Positions 35,060-49,435 of a stretch of 64,000 nucleotides of DNA are shown in pieces. The position numbers and the translations under genes were made by a program. This stretch comes from Glandiceps talaboti (Eukaryota > Hemichordata > Enteropneusta > Spengelidae), in NCBI RefSeq assembly GCF_964340395.1, contig NC_135568.1:18956748-19020747 (forward strand), written 5' to 3'. Numbering within the stretch: position 1 is the stretch's first letter; each line of letters starts with the position of its first letter. Below the pieces are notes generated by a model. The model was not told the origin of the DNA and made no database searches. It saw nothing but the letters and a program-made list of their open reading frames with translations.

Positions 35060-37728
35060 AAGCACTGAAATACATTTGCAATCAATAATGTGGACATTTT
35101 TAGAGACAGTAAAGGACATTATACTGAAAATAAATCGCTGTTTGTTGTTAATCTCAACGCATGTCGAGGCCTCATCACATGTATTGCCTGGTGGATTGCT
35201 TTCAGTATGTTCCATATCTTGATCTCAATGCATATACATCATTCAAGTGGCAGGAAACACACAAACACAGCTGCCAACGCACAAAATAAACGGAAGACAT
35301 GCAACACAAAATTACATTGTCGCAAACCATGGCCTGTTTTATGGCAACGTTCTTAATGAGCCTCCCACTGGCTGTAGATGCATTCATATACTATATCGGT
35401 ATTTATGGCATAGCTAATTTATTCGTTTTGTACGTAAACACTACAACCAATCAGATTGCCCCTTGCATACCACGTGATATACAATGCCTTGGCAAGATAC
35501 TAGTACGTACACTGAAAACTGACTTGGCCAAGTTGGGTTCTTGTTGCTGAAATTTTATTTTTGCCATCCTACAAACAAGATTGGATTGATACATGTATGA
35601 ACAGGGGTTTGCAGGGTTTGTGAGAGCATGGATTTGTTGTACCGTCAGACCGAGCGTCCGATACAATCATGAGTTTGTAGCAAGTACTGAAGGAGGTTAC
35701 AACAATATTAGAGCCATGGTTACAACAAGCCAATAATGGCTGATTCAAGCGAGATCACTCGAGATAAACTTGTATTCCATTCACAACCTGTAGTTATTGA
35801 AGTGTTGTTTACCATACTCTTGATTTTTCAAGGAACTGAACCTGGGCTGAACACTAATTAAGTATGACCTTTTAGCACAGTGTCTGGGCGCACGAGTTTA
35901 AAGAACGCCGAGATGACTGCATTCATCATGTGTACTCTGTACAGTACCCGTTTATCAGCCCTTAATGTAAAAACTTTCCCTGTTCTTACTTTATATTCTT
36001 TAACCCTGTCAAATAGTGGTTATCCTAGTAGATTTAAATTATGTCATTGCTTATGAATATGTATTATGTATATGTGATGTACGGCTTTGACAGCCGTAAG
36101 ATGCCATAGTATTTATTTCGAAATGTAGTGGTAGAAATAATAACTCTGGTTTGCAAGAATGTAAATTACTGTTAATTAACATTTAGGTTTGGCATTTGAT
36201 AAAATTCATGATTTAACAGATGTTTTGAAAAATGACTGTAGCTTTCAGGTGTTCATAATTGTATGGTGTGGATGCAAACGTCGTCTATCATCAGCTACAC
36301 TATTTGTACATCTATGATCTTTGATGAATCCAAAGTTCCTTTAATACAAATATTTGATGTAATTTCACCACAATTGCCAAAGAGAAAAGTGTTTAAGAAT
36401 TTAGGAGGAATTCCTTGAATATCATTGGCTTCCACCACGATAGCGTACACATACATGTACCCAGGATGCCACAAGTTTTGCAACATGCATAGCAACAGGA
36501 AAGAAAGTAGTCCAAAATTCCTGCAACTGACCTTATTTGGGCAAAGTGTGTCGGTTTGTGATACGGAAAATCACTGTATGGGTAGAGCTCATGATTTTTG
36601 CATAGCAATACATAGGGACATGAATATATATGTAGGTATATGATAATGCTCTATACATTTTTCTGATCGTACTTCAGGGTTCAATCTTGATGTAAGGTAC
36701 TACATGACAGTGACACATTACTACAAAACTGATCTTAACTATGAAGATACTACGTGACTGACACAACTACAAAACTGATTTGATTGAGCCATGAAGGGCT
36801 TCCATTTACGTTGTTGACCCATAGATATATATCATAGCACACCAGATGAAACTATTACCAACTCTATTTTAGTGAGAATAGTCGACAGGTATAGGAACTT
36901 TCTGAGCACAAGGTACATCAGGTCATCAAAGAAACAACTAATTTGACAGAAAACACTTCAATTTTGACTTTTTGCCATGACCTTCATTTTCAAGGTCAAC
37001 TTAAATTTGTAGAATAACTTTGCCATACAACAAACCAGTGGGGGGTTGGGTTGAGGGGTTATGTTTTCAATGGAGACTTGTTCCATAAAGTCACAGTACA
37101 CCAACACTTTGTCAAGCGATGAAACAATGTTTTAAGGCAAATGTAACAATAAAGAATGTCATTGATGCCTTAAACTCTTTCTCGGGCTTTGAAACTAATT
37201 TGTGACAAAATTTTGTACAAATGAAAATGCTAAATTATTTACCTGATGTTGCGTAAGGGATCGAAAGCATGTTTTGGGCAATGCAGTGTCCTGTAATACA
37301 TACTGAAAGGATTGTCACAAAAGCCACGACATCATTGAATGAGTGATTACAGATGGGAAATATGACCAATCTCAGATACAAATATAAAGATACATGTATC
37401 TGGTTGTGCTACTGATCACAGAAACTATTTTTGGCTCTGTTCTAAGTCACAGATAGTGTTTTGAAACGCCATTAAATAACTCGGTAGATAAAGTATTCCA
37501 GGCAATACATAATGAGACCGACTGGCTTGAATTCCTAGCAAATCTTTCATGTACACACGGCATATTTTGATATGAAACAGACTTGACTACATTAAGATGA
37601 CATGATATATTCAAAGACAGCCTATATATCCACCGCTTATGAGTACATGGTGATCTAAATGTATGTGTTACTAAATCCACGCAGGACTGTAGGATTCCCT
37701 CATCTACATGTACATGTATGTGTTACTA
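35060..37728. other. No exon recognised
   Basis: AT-rich intronic DNA of ordinary complexity. Small frames at 35090-35550, 36393-36643 and 37447-37680 lack motifs. Confidence 0.45.
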
Positions 37729-37729
37729 A

Positions 37730-39522
37730 GTCTACATTTACTGGTATGTACCATTTCATACAATGTACATTTACTGGTATGTACCATTACATACAGTGTA
37801 CATTTACTGGTATGTACCATTACATAAAGTGTACATTTACTGGTATGTACCATTTCATACAGTGTACATTTACTGGTATGTACCATTACATAAAGTGTAC
37901 ATTTACTGGTATGTACCATTACATACAGTGTACATTTACTGGTATGTACCATTACATACAGTGTACATTTACTGGTATGTACCATTTCATACAATGTACA
38001 TTTACTGGTATGTACCATTGCATACAGTCTACATTTACTGGTATGTACCATTGCATAAAGTGTACATTTACTGGTATGTACCATTGCATACAGTCTACAT
38101 TTACTGGTATTTACCATTTCATACAATGTACATTTACTGGTATGTACCATTGCATAAAGTGTACATTTACTGGTATGTGCCATTGCATAAAGTGTACATT
38201 TACTGGTATGTGCCATTGCATACAGTGTACATTTACTGGTATGTACCATTGCATACAGTGAGTGTACATTTACTGGTATGTACCATTGCATACAGTGTAC
38301 ATTTACTGGTATGTACCATTGCATACAGTGTACATTTACTGGTATGTACCATTGCATACAGTGTACATTTACTGGTATGTACCATTGCATACAGTGTACA
38401 TTTACTGGTATGTACCATTTCATACAGTCTACATTTACTGGTATGTACCATTGCATACAGTGTACATTTACTGGTATGTACCATTGCATAAAGTGTACAT
38501 TTACTGGTATGTACCATTTCATAAAGTGTACATTTACTGATATGTACCATTGCATACAGTCTACATTTACTGGTATGTACCATTGCATACAGTGTACATT
38601 TACTGGTATGTACCATTGCATACAGTGTACATTTACTGGTATGTACCATTGCATAAAGTGTACATTTACTGGTATGTACCATTGCATACAGTGTACATTT
38701 ACTGTATGTACCATTGCAAACAGTGTACATTTACTGGTATGTACCATTGCATAAAGTGTACATTTACTGGTATGTACCATTGCATAAAGTGTACATTTAC
38801 CGGTATGTACCATTGCATACAGTGTACATTTACCGGTATATACCATTTCATAAAGTGTACATTTACTGGTATGTACCATTGCATACAGTGTACATTTACT
38901 GGTATGTACCATTGCATACAGTGTACATTTACTGATATGTACCATTGCGAACAGTGTACATTTACTGGTATGTACCATTACATACAGTGTACATTTACTG
39001 GTATGTACCATTGCATACAGTGTACATTTACTGTATGTACCATTGCATAAAGTGTACATTTACTGGTATGTACCATTGCATACAGTGTACATTTACTGAT
39101 ATGTACCATTGCATAAAGTGTACATTTACTGGTATGTACCATTGCATAAAGTGTACATTTACTGGTATGTACAATTGCGTGCAGTGTACATTTACTGGTA
39201 TGTACCATTGCATACAGTGTACATTTACTGGTATGTACCATTGCATAAAGTGTACATTTACTGGTATGTACCATTGCATACAGTGTACATTTACTGGTAT
39301 GTACCATTGCATACAGTGTACATTTACTGGTATGTACAATTGCGTGCAGTGTACATTTACTGGTATGTACCATTGCATAAAGTGTACATTTACTGGTATG
39401 TACAATTGCGTGCAGTGTACATTTACTGGTATGTACCATTGCATAAAGTGTACATTTACTGGTATGTACCATTGCATACAGTGTACATTTACTGGTATGT
39501 ACCATTGCATAAAGTGTACATC
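37730..39522. repeat. 33-bp minisatellite, about 54 copies
   Basis: The unit is GTACATTTACTGGTATGTAC followed by CATTGCATACAGT, with CATAAAGT, TTTCATAC and AATTGCGTGC variants. The unit contains an inverted pair GTACAT...ATGTAC. Because 33 is a multiple of 3 and the unit lacks stops in several frames, open frames of up to 451 codons arise on both strands. These are artefacts. Confidence 0.98.
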
Positions 39523-39950
39523 TGTTTTCAATGTGTATGATAAATGTATGGCTGTGTATGGCACTAATCAATCTGCTTTCAATGTGTATGATAAATGTAT
39601 GGCTGTGTATGGCACTAATCAATCTGTTTTCAGTGTGTATGATAAATGTATGGCTGTGTATGGCACTAATCAATCTGTTTTCAATGTGTATGATAAATGT
39701 ATGGCTGTGTATGGCACTAATCAATCTGTTTTCAATGTGTATGATAAATGTATGGCTGTGTATGGCACTAATCAATCTGCTTTCAATGTGTATGATAAAT
39801 GTATGGCTGTGTATGGCACTAATCAATCTGCTTTCAATGTGTATGATAAATGTATGGCTGTGTATAGCACTAATCAATCTGTTTTCAGTGTGTATGATAA
39901 ATGTATGGCTGTGTATGGCACTAATCAATCTGCTTTCAATGTGTATGATA
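39522..39950. repeat. 51-bp minisatellite, about 8 copies
   Basis: The unit contains AATGTGTATGATAAATGTAT and GGCTGTGTATGGCACTAATC. It directly adjoins the 33-bp array with no unique spacer, and 51 is again a multiple of three. Confidence 0.97.
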
Positions 39951-40194
39951 TGCTATTATGCTATACTTTGGACACTGTGCATCAAACTGGCAAGCCAGAT
40001 CGAAGTATTATTCCAAAGTATTGAAATGACCAAAATTTTTCTTTCTATGTTAACTCAAGAAGTTGAAAAACAAAGACTACATTTAAATGTCTATATACCC
40101 AAAGTCAGCTTTCTTTTTAGACCTTGACCTTTGATCTCCAAATTCAAGGTCAAATTATGAAGTTGTGCTACTATGTCGTTGGCACTTTTATTTG

Positions 40195-40315
40195 GATGGT
40201 AAAATTGGACACACCATTCTAAAGTCAATGAGGAACTGTTAGGAAAGCCTGTTGTAAATTGGACACACCATTCTAAAGTCAATGAGGAACTGTTAGGAAA
40301 GCCTGTTGTAAAGTG
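40195..40315. repeat. 55-bp duplication
   Basis: Two nearly identical copies of a unit with TTGGACACACCATTCTAAAG and GAACTGTTAGGAAAGCCTGT. Confidence 0.9.
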
Positions 40316-41587
40316 AAAAGTAACAAGTCTCTAGATGTTGTACCACAGGAAGTAAGAAACATGAGAGATTTGCCTTTCACCTCAGCATAATGCTTTGAAA
40401 TGTGATCGTATGACATTTGACCCAAAAACAACCATGCAGGCCAAATGAATCTAATAGCAAGGGGAGAATTGTGTAGTGGGAGGTATGAAGTCAGTAGGGT
40501 ATGTAATGAAACCAGCAGCCACTGTTGGCATGTTGTGACCCATACTTACTAATAGGGCTATGGTGACTAGAGGGGAACAGAATAGTAATTATACTGGCTA
40601 TCAATGATATGGCCATGGTGGCTAGTAGGGAACAGAAACCTAATTATCCTGGTTAGCAACATGACACTTTGCTACTTGAAGACATCAGTACAGGTTCACC
40701 TAGTGACAATAATGTGTCATGCACAATATGTGTACAATGTCCACTAAAATATCCATTGATAGTACATTTGGAGACAGAGTGTGAAATATCCATTGATAGT
40801 ACATTCTTAGCTGGCCAGGGTACTTTGAAGACAGAAAGTGGTGTGTTGTTTTTCAACAACAGGCTTGTACAACCATGTATTATAGCATAGTATTATCTAC
40901 ATTTACATAGTCTGGCAATAGCCTCCCTTGTCTCTCTAAACCAAGCTTCTTGATATAGTAACACAAGACTATAGTCCCCAGGCTAGCATTTACACAACTA
41001 TGTGTCCTAGTTAATGTGCTGTACCATGTCATGTTTACTTTCAGTACTGCACATAAATACACATGTGTATCTATGATAGAGTCATGTCTATTTATATACA
41101 CTCTATAAACAATGTGTACATTGCAGTACTGTACATACATTATATGTATATGTATATATATATATATATTATCTATACATATATGTATAGTGTAGTAGTC
41201 TATAAACTAAAGTAGTATAAGTACTGTACATATGCACATGTGTATCTAGATTTTGGTAGAGTATATTACCAGGTCTATACAAAATAATGTACATTTAGTG
41301 TACAAACAAATGTATACATTGCATACCAATCTGATTAAAATCCGATGTAGAAGTTGGCTAATCGTTCATTGCTATTTTACCTTCGTTATTTTGCCTGAAT
41401 TGACCTTCGTAGTACATGTTTATGCTTTTAGCCTGATCGCCTCCTCTACATCTGCAGTGGTGCCCATACAAATGAATTTCTGCTCAGTGAGCCACACAGC
41501 CAATCAGGTTGCATCTTACTTGTCATGGGCATACATGTACGCATTGAATATCAACAAACAACATGGCGTTCCTTGTGCACACACGCT

Positions 41588-44500
41588 ATACAGTGTAGTA
41601 CGGTACATACATACAGTACTTATACCGTCTATACAGTGTAGTACGGTACATACATACAGTACTTATACCGTCTATACAGTGTAGTACAGTACATACATAC
41701 AGTACTTATACCGTCTATACAGTGTAGTACAGTACATACATACAGTACTTATACCGTCTATACAGTGTAGTACAGTACATACATACAGTACTTATACCGT
41801 CTATACAGTGTAGTACAGTACATACATATAGTACTTATACCACCTATACAGTGTAGTACGGTACATACATACAGTTCTTATACCGTCTATACAGAGTAGT
41901 ACAGTACATACATACAGTACTTATACCGTCTATACAGTGTAGTACGGTACATACATACAGTACTTATACCGTCTATACAGTGTAGTACAGTACATACATA
42001 CATACATACAGTACTTACACCGCCTATACAGTGTAGTACAGTACATACATACAGTACTTATACCGTCTATACAGTGTAGTACAGTACATACATACATACA
42101 GTACTTATACCGCCTATACAATGTAGTACAGTACATACATACATACATACAGTACTTACACCGCCTATACAGTGTAGTACAGTACATACATACAGTACTT
42201 ATACCACCTATACAGTGTAGTACAGTACATACATACATACATACAGTACTTACACCGCCTATACAGTGTAGTACAGTACATACATACAGTACTTATACCA
42301 CCTATACAGTGTAGTACAGTACATACATACAGTACTTATACCGTCTATACAGTGTAGTACGGTACATACATACAGTACTTATACCGTCTATACAGTGTAG
42401 TACAGTACATACATATAGTACTTATACCACCTATAGAGTGTAGTACAGTACATACATATAGTACTTATACCGTCTATACAGTGTAGTACAGTACATACAT
42501 ACAGTACTTATACCACCTATAGAGTGTAGTACAGTACATACATATAGTACTTATACCATCTATACAGTTTAGTACAGTACATACATACATACAGTACTTA
42601 TACCGTCTATACAGTGTAGTACGGTACATACATACAGTACTTATACCACCTATACAGTGTAGTACAGTACATACATACAGTACTTATACCGTCTATACAG
42701 TGTAGTACGGTACATACATACAGTACTTATACCGTCTATACAGTGTAGTACAGTACATACATATAGTACTTATATCGTCTATACAGTGTAGTACAGTACA
42801 TACATACAGTACTTATACCACCTATAGAGTGTAGTACAGTACATACATATAGTACTTATACCATCTATACAGTTTAGTACAGTACATACATACATACAGT
42901 ACTTACACCGCCTATACAGTGTAGTACAGTACATACATACAGTACTTATACCGTCTATACAGTGTAGTACAGTACATACATATAGTACTTATACCACCTA
43001 TACAGTGTAGTACGGTACATACATACAGTACTTATACCGTCTATACAGAGTAGTACAGTACATACATACAGTACTTATACCGTCTATACAGTGTAGTACG
43101 GTACATACATACAGTACTTATACCGTCTATACAGTGTAGTACTAGTACATACATACAGTACTTATACCGTCTATACAGAGTAGTACAGTACATACATACA
43201 GTACTTATACCGTCTATACAGAGTAGTACAGTACATACATACAGTACTTATACCGTCTATACAGTGTAGTACGGTACATACATACAGTACTTATACCGTC
43301 TATACAGTGTAGTACGGTACATACATACAGTACTTATACCGTCTATACAGAGTAGTACAGTACATACATACAGTACTTATACCGTCTATACAGTGTAGTA
43401 CGGTACATACATACAGTACTTATACCATCTATACAGTGTAGTACAGTACATACATACAAACAGTACTTATACCATCTATACAGTGTAGTACAGTACATAC
43501 ATACAAACAGTACTTACACCGCCTATACAGTGTAGTACAGTACATACATACAATACTTATACCGTCTATACAGTGTAGTATGGTTCATGCATACAATACT
43601 TATACCGTCTATACAGAGTAGTACAGTACATACATACAGTACTTATACCGTCTATACAGTGTAGTACAGTACATACATACAGTACTTATACCGTCTATAC
43701 AGAGTAGTACAGTACATACATACAGTACTTATACCGTCTATACAGAGTAGTACAGTACATACATACAGTACTTATACCGTCTACAGTGTAGTATGGTACA
43801 TACATACAGTACTTATACCACCTATACAGTGTAGTACAGTACATACATACATACAGTACTTATACCGTCTATACAGTGTAGTATGGTACATACATACAGT
43901 ACTTATACCACCTATACAGTGTAGTACAGTACATACATACATACAGTACTTATACCGTCTATACAGTGTAGTACAGTACATACATACAATACTTATACCA
44001 CCTATACAGTGTAGTACGGTACATACATACATACAGTACTTATACCGTCTATACAGTGTAGTACAGTACATACATACAATACTTATACCACCTATACAGT
44101 GTAGTACAGTACATACATACAGTACTTATACCACCTATACAGTGTAGTACAGTACATACATACAGTACTTATACCGTCTATACAGTGTAGTATGGTACAT
44201 GCATACAGTACTTATACCACCTATACAGTGTAGTACAGTACATACATACAGTACTTATACCGTCTATACAGAGTAGTACAGTACATACATACAGTACTTA
44301 TACCGTCTATACAGTGTAGTACAGTACATACATACAGTACTTATACCGTCTATACAGAGTAGTATGGTACATGCATACAGTACTTATACCACCTATACAG
44401 TGTAGTACGGTACATACATACAGTACTTATACCACCTATACAGTGTAGTACGGTACATACATACAGTACTTATACCGTCTATACAGAGTAGTATGGTACA

Positions 44501-46320
44501 TGCATACAGTACTTATACCACCTACATGTATACTGTGTAGTACAGTACATACATACAGTACTTGTACCACCTATACAGTGTAGTACAGTACATACATACA
44601 GTACTTATACCGCCTATACAGTGTAGTACAGTACATACATATAGTACTTATACCGTCTATACAGTGTAGTACGGTACATACATACAGTACTTATACCGTC
44701 TATACAGAGTAGTATAGTACATACATACAGTACTTATACCGTCTATACAGTGTAGTACGGTACATACATACAGTACTTATACCGTCTATACAGAGTAGTA
44801 CAGTACATACATACAGTACTTATACCGCCTATACAGTGTAGTACGGTACATACATACAGTACTTATACCGTCTATACAGTGTAGTACAGTACATACATAC
44901 AGTACTTATACCGTCTATACAGTGTAGTACAGTACATACATGTAGTACTTATACCGTCTATACAGTGTAGTACAGTACATACATACAGTACTTATACCGT
45001 CTATACAGTGTAGTACGGTACATACATACAGTACTTATACCGCCTATACAGTGTAGTACTATACATACATATAGTACTTATACCGTCTATACAGTGTAGT
45101 ACAGTACACACACATATAGTACTTATACCGTCTATACAGTGTAGTACAGTACATACATACAGTACTTATACCGTCTATACAGTGTAGTACAGTACATACA
45201 TACAGTACTTATACCGTCTATACAGTGTAGTACGGTACATACATACATACAGTACTTATACCGTCTATACAGTGTAGTACAGTACATACATACAGTACTT
45301 ATACCGTCTATACAGAGTAGTACAGTACATACATACAGTACTTACACCGCCTATACAGTGTAGTACAGTACATACATACAGTACTTATACCGTCTATACA
45401 GTGTAGTACAGTACATACATACAGTACTTATACCGTCTATACAGAGTAGTACAGTACATACATACAGTACTTATACCGCCTATACAGTGTAGTACGGTAC
45501 ATACATACAGTACTTATACCACCTATACAGTGTAGTACAGTACATACATACATACATACAGTACTTACACCGCCTATACAGTGTAGTACAGTACATACAT
45601 ACATACAGTACTTATACCGTCTATACAGTGTAGTATGGTACATACATACAGTACTTATACCACCTATAGAGTGTAGTACAGTACATACATATAGTACTTA
45701 TACCACCTATAGAGTGTAGTACAGTACATACATATAGTACTTATACCACCTATACAGTGTAGTACAGTACATACATACAGTACTTATACCGTCTATACAG
45801 TGTAGTACAGTACATACATACAGTACTTATACCACCTATAGAGTGTAGTACAGTACATACATATAGTACTTATACCACCTATAGAGTGTAGTACAGTACA
45901 TACATATAGTACTTATACCGTCTATACAGTGTAGTACAGTACATACATACATACATACATACAGTACTTATACCGTCTATACAGTTTAGTACGGTACATA
46001 CATACATACAGTACTTATACTGTCTATACCGAGTAGTACGGTACATACATACAGTACTTATACCGCCTATACAGTGTAGTACAGTACATACATACAGTAC
46101 TTATACCGTCTATACAGTGTAGTACAGTACATACATACAGTACTTATATCGCCTATACAGTGTAGTACGGTACATACATACAGTACTTATACCGTCTATA
46201 CAGTGTAGTACGGTACATACATACATACAGTACTTATAGTATACCACCTATAGAGTGTAGTACGGTACATACATACATAAAGTACTTATACCGTCTATAC
46301 AGTGTAGTATGGTACATACA
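41588..46320. repeat. 43-bp minisatellite, 4.7 kb, about 105 copies
   Basis: The unit is CAGTGTAGTACAGTACATAC followed by ATACAGTACTTATACCGTCTATA. Variation is at CGTC/CACC/CGCC, GTACAG/GTACGG/GTATGG, GTGTAG/GAGTAG, and in the number of CATA copies. Recurring variant blocks indicate higher-order duplication (for example the CATATAGTAC...GTTTAGTAC block near 42.5 and 42.85 kb). Confidence 0.98.
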
Positions 46321-46429
46321 TGTATATACATTTACATATACCATCTGTACATTGTAGTATGGTATATACATACATACAGTATTTATACTATCTATGCATT
46401 GTAGTACACTTAATATTGTCTATACAAGA

Positions 46430-47825
46430 CGTGGTATATATAGCTCCTAACATTGTCATATTCACAAGCCAAAGCTGTTATTTCTTCCGCTACACTTTGA
46501 AGTAAACCAGTAGGACGGCTTGTTAAGAAAGGTGCCGTAAAACAGGCTGTGGTTTGTGGTGATGAACATTGTACAAGACATGGTACATGTACTATGATGT
46601 AGCTCCGAACATTGTCTGTACATGATATGGTACATATAGCCTTTAACATTGTCTGTACATGATATGGTACATATAGCACCTAACATTGTCTGTACATGAT
46701 ATGGTACATATAGCTCCGAACATTGTCTGTACATGATATGGTGCATATAGCTCCTAACATTGTCTGTACATGACATGGTACATATAGCTCCTAACATTGT
46801 CTGTACATGATATGGTACATATACACATGTAGCTCCTAACATTGTCTGTACATGATATGGTACATATACACATGTAGCCCTTAACATTGTCTGTACATGA
46901 TATGGTACACATAGCTCCTAACATTGTCTGTACGTGATATGGTACATATAGCCCTTATCATTGTCTGTACAAGACATGGTACATATAGCTCCTAACTTTG
47001 TCTGTATGTGATATGGTACATGTAGCCCTTAACATTGTCTGTACATGACATGGTGCATATAAGCTCCTAACATTGTCTGTACATGACATGGTACATATAG
47101 CTCCTAACATTGTCTGTATGTGATATGGTACATGTAGCCCTTAACATTGTCTGTACATGACATGGTACATATAGCTCCTAACATTGTCTGTACATGGTAT
47201 GGTACATATAGCTCCTAACATTGTCTGTACATGACATGGTACATATAGCTCCTAACATTGTCTGTACATGATATGGTACATATAGCACCTAACATTGTCT
47301 GTACATGGTATGGTACATATAGCTCCTAACATTGTCTGTACATGATATGGTACATGTAGCCCTTAACATTGTCTGTACATGATATGGTACATATAGCACC
47401 TAACATTGTCTGTACATGATATGGTACATATAGCACCTAACATTGTCTGTACATGATATGGTACATATAGCTCCTAACATTGTCTGTACATGATATGGTA
47501 CATATAGCTCCTAACATTGTCTGTACATGGTATGGTACATATAGCACCTAACATTGTTTGTACATGATATGGTACATATAGCTCCTAACATTGTCTGTAC
47601 ATGATATGGTACATATAGCACCTAACATTGTCTGTACATGGTATGGTACATATAGCACCTAACATTGTCTGTACATGATATGGTACATATAGCACCTAAC
47701 ATTGTTTGTACATGATATGGTACATATAGCTCCTAACAACATTATCTGTACATGACATGGTACATATAGCTCCTAACAACATTATCTGTACAAGGTATGG
47801 TACATATAGCCCTTAACATTGTCTT
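46430..47825. repeat. 37-bp minisatellite, about 36 copies
   Basis: The unit is ACATTGTCTGTACATGATAT followed by GGTACATATAGCTCCTA, with CACCTA, CCCTTA, GACATGG and GGTATGG variants. It begins about 100 bp after the 43-bp array ends. Confidence 0.97.
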
Positions 47826-47853
47826 TATAATGTTTTTCTTTATTAGAATAGAC

Positions 47854-48092
47854 AGTACGTATTACATTGTCGACAGTCGTTCGTGCCTATTTTGCTACAT
47901 TTCATCTAAAACAAAGTCGTCTCCTCACTCCGTAGCACTGAATACTAACACGTACTGATAGCAAACTGTGAGTGCTGCAGCTTGTGCCTCCGGCATAGTA
48001 TTGCTCCAGATCGGAACAAGGTGACGACTTTAGTTTTAGATAAAACATAGCAAAAAAGGCACGAACGACTGTCAACAGTCAAAGTACGTATC
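47854..48092. mobile_element. Fold-back element, about 240 bp
   Basis: GACAGTCGTTCGTGCCTATT...AAAGTCGTC (47872-47921) pairs with GACGACTTTAG...AAGGCACGAACGACTGTC (48023-48073). Outer TACGTAT motifs are at both ends. It is noncoding. Confidence 0.75.
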
Positions 48093-49029
48093 AGTATACA
48101 AACTAAACTCTCAAACTTTAATTCTATCAAAAATAAACCAATAAATAAACATCTACCAACAAATGAAGCAAACTCTCTAGTTGTGAACAAAAAAAATGAG
48201 ATTATTTTTAAGTTCACTTGTTATTGTTTATAGGTCAGTCTGTTAGTCGTTTAGTATGCATGTACAATACATGTCATTCTTTCTGCATTTCAGTGCTACA
48301 ATGCTAAAGAAACAATTAAATCTTGGTCTTGACAAAAAAAACCATGGATACCAGTTTACTTTGTCTTGAGTTGCTATGCCTAGAGCATAATGGCAGCTGG
48401 AGTATACACAGAGGACTTCAGGAGCATAAACATAGTACATTTAACTATCAGTGTGTATAGCTATGAATGCTAGTAGGTGTATAGAGAGGACTACAAGCAT
48501 GATGGGATTACATACCTAACCATGTCTCCATAACTTCCATGCAGCCCTGACATGCTTCACTAGCTTTGCTTTAGTAGTTTATTGACACTATGCACCATTG
48601 CAACTAAGATAGGCCTACTAAAGGTCAAGCTAGCACTGCCATGACCTGTACAAATTCCTCTATAATTAGATTTACAGGCATCTTGGTTGTTACCAGTGGT
48701 CTCAGTATAGCACATACTACTGTCTACCCACCTAATTAGTTATCTTTTGTTTGGTCTATTCAAACTCTGGTATTCAAGCTCATCACCAACATACCTTTCT
48801 TTACCCTTGATGCTGTCATACATGTATATGTACACATGTGTTGATGTCTAATGAGTTGGTCGGCTCTTACAGTGTTTCTATATTGTAAATGTTAATAGTA
48901 TGTTATGTACATGTATGTTCTATACTTGACATTTGTTATACTTGACTACGATGTATATTCTGAGGACATATACATACATGTACATGTCTATATTAAGAAT
49001 ATTATAAACTTTATGATTATTTTTGTCTA

Positions 49030-49435
49030 ACTAAATAGCCCACCTGCCAGTAAGGTAAACAATGTCCCATCAATCAAACTAAATAACCCACCTGCCAGTA
49101 AGGTAAACAATGTCCCACCAGTCAAACTAAATAACCCACCTACTAGAAAGGTAAACAATGTCCCACCAGTCAAACTAAATAACCCACCTGCCAGTAAGGT
49201 AAACAATGTCCCACCAGTCAAACTAAATAATCCACCTGCCAGTAAGGTAAACAATGTCCCACCAGTCAAACTAAATAATCCACCTGCCAGTAAGGTAAAC
49301 AATGTCTCACCAGTCAAACTAAATAACCCACCTGCCAGTAAGGTAAACAATGTCCTACCAGTCAAACTAAATAACCCACCTGCCAGTAAGGTAAACAATG
49401 TCTCACCAGTCAAACTAAATAACCCACCTACTAAA
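49030..49435. repeat. 48-bp minisatellite, about 8 copies
   Basis: The unit contains CCACCTGCCAGTAAGGTAAA and CAATGTCCCACCAGTCAAAC. Its length is a multiple of three, which gives a 143-codon artefactual minus-strand frame. Confidence 0.97.

Noticed and set aside
37659-39059. Frames of 200-451 codons on both strands with MVHTSKCTLYA or YWYVPLHTV repeats
   Set aside because: The 33-bp satellite is stop-free in several frames on both strands; no start, splice or domain evidence.
41588-46320. Possible CRISPR or centromeric array
   Set aside because: The unit is a simple 43-bp minisatellite without spacers; its location inside a gene intron argues against a centromere.
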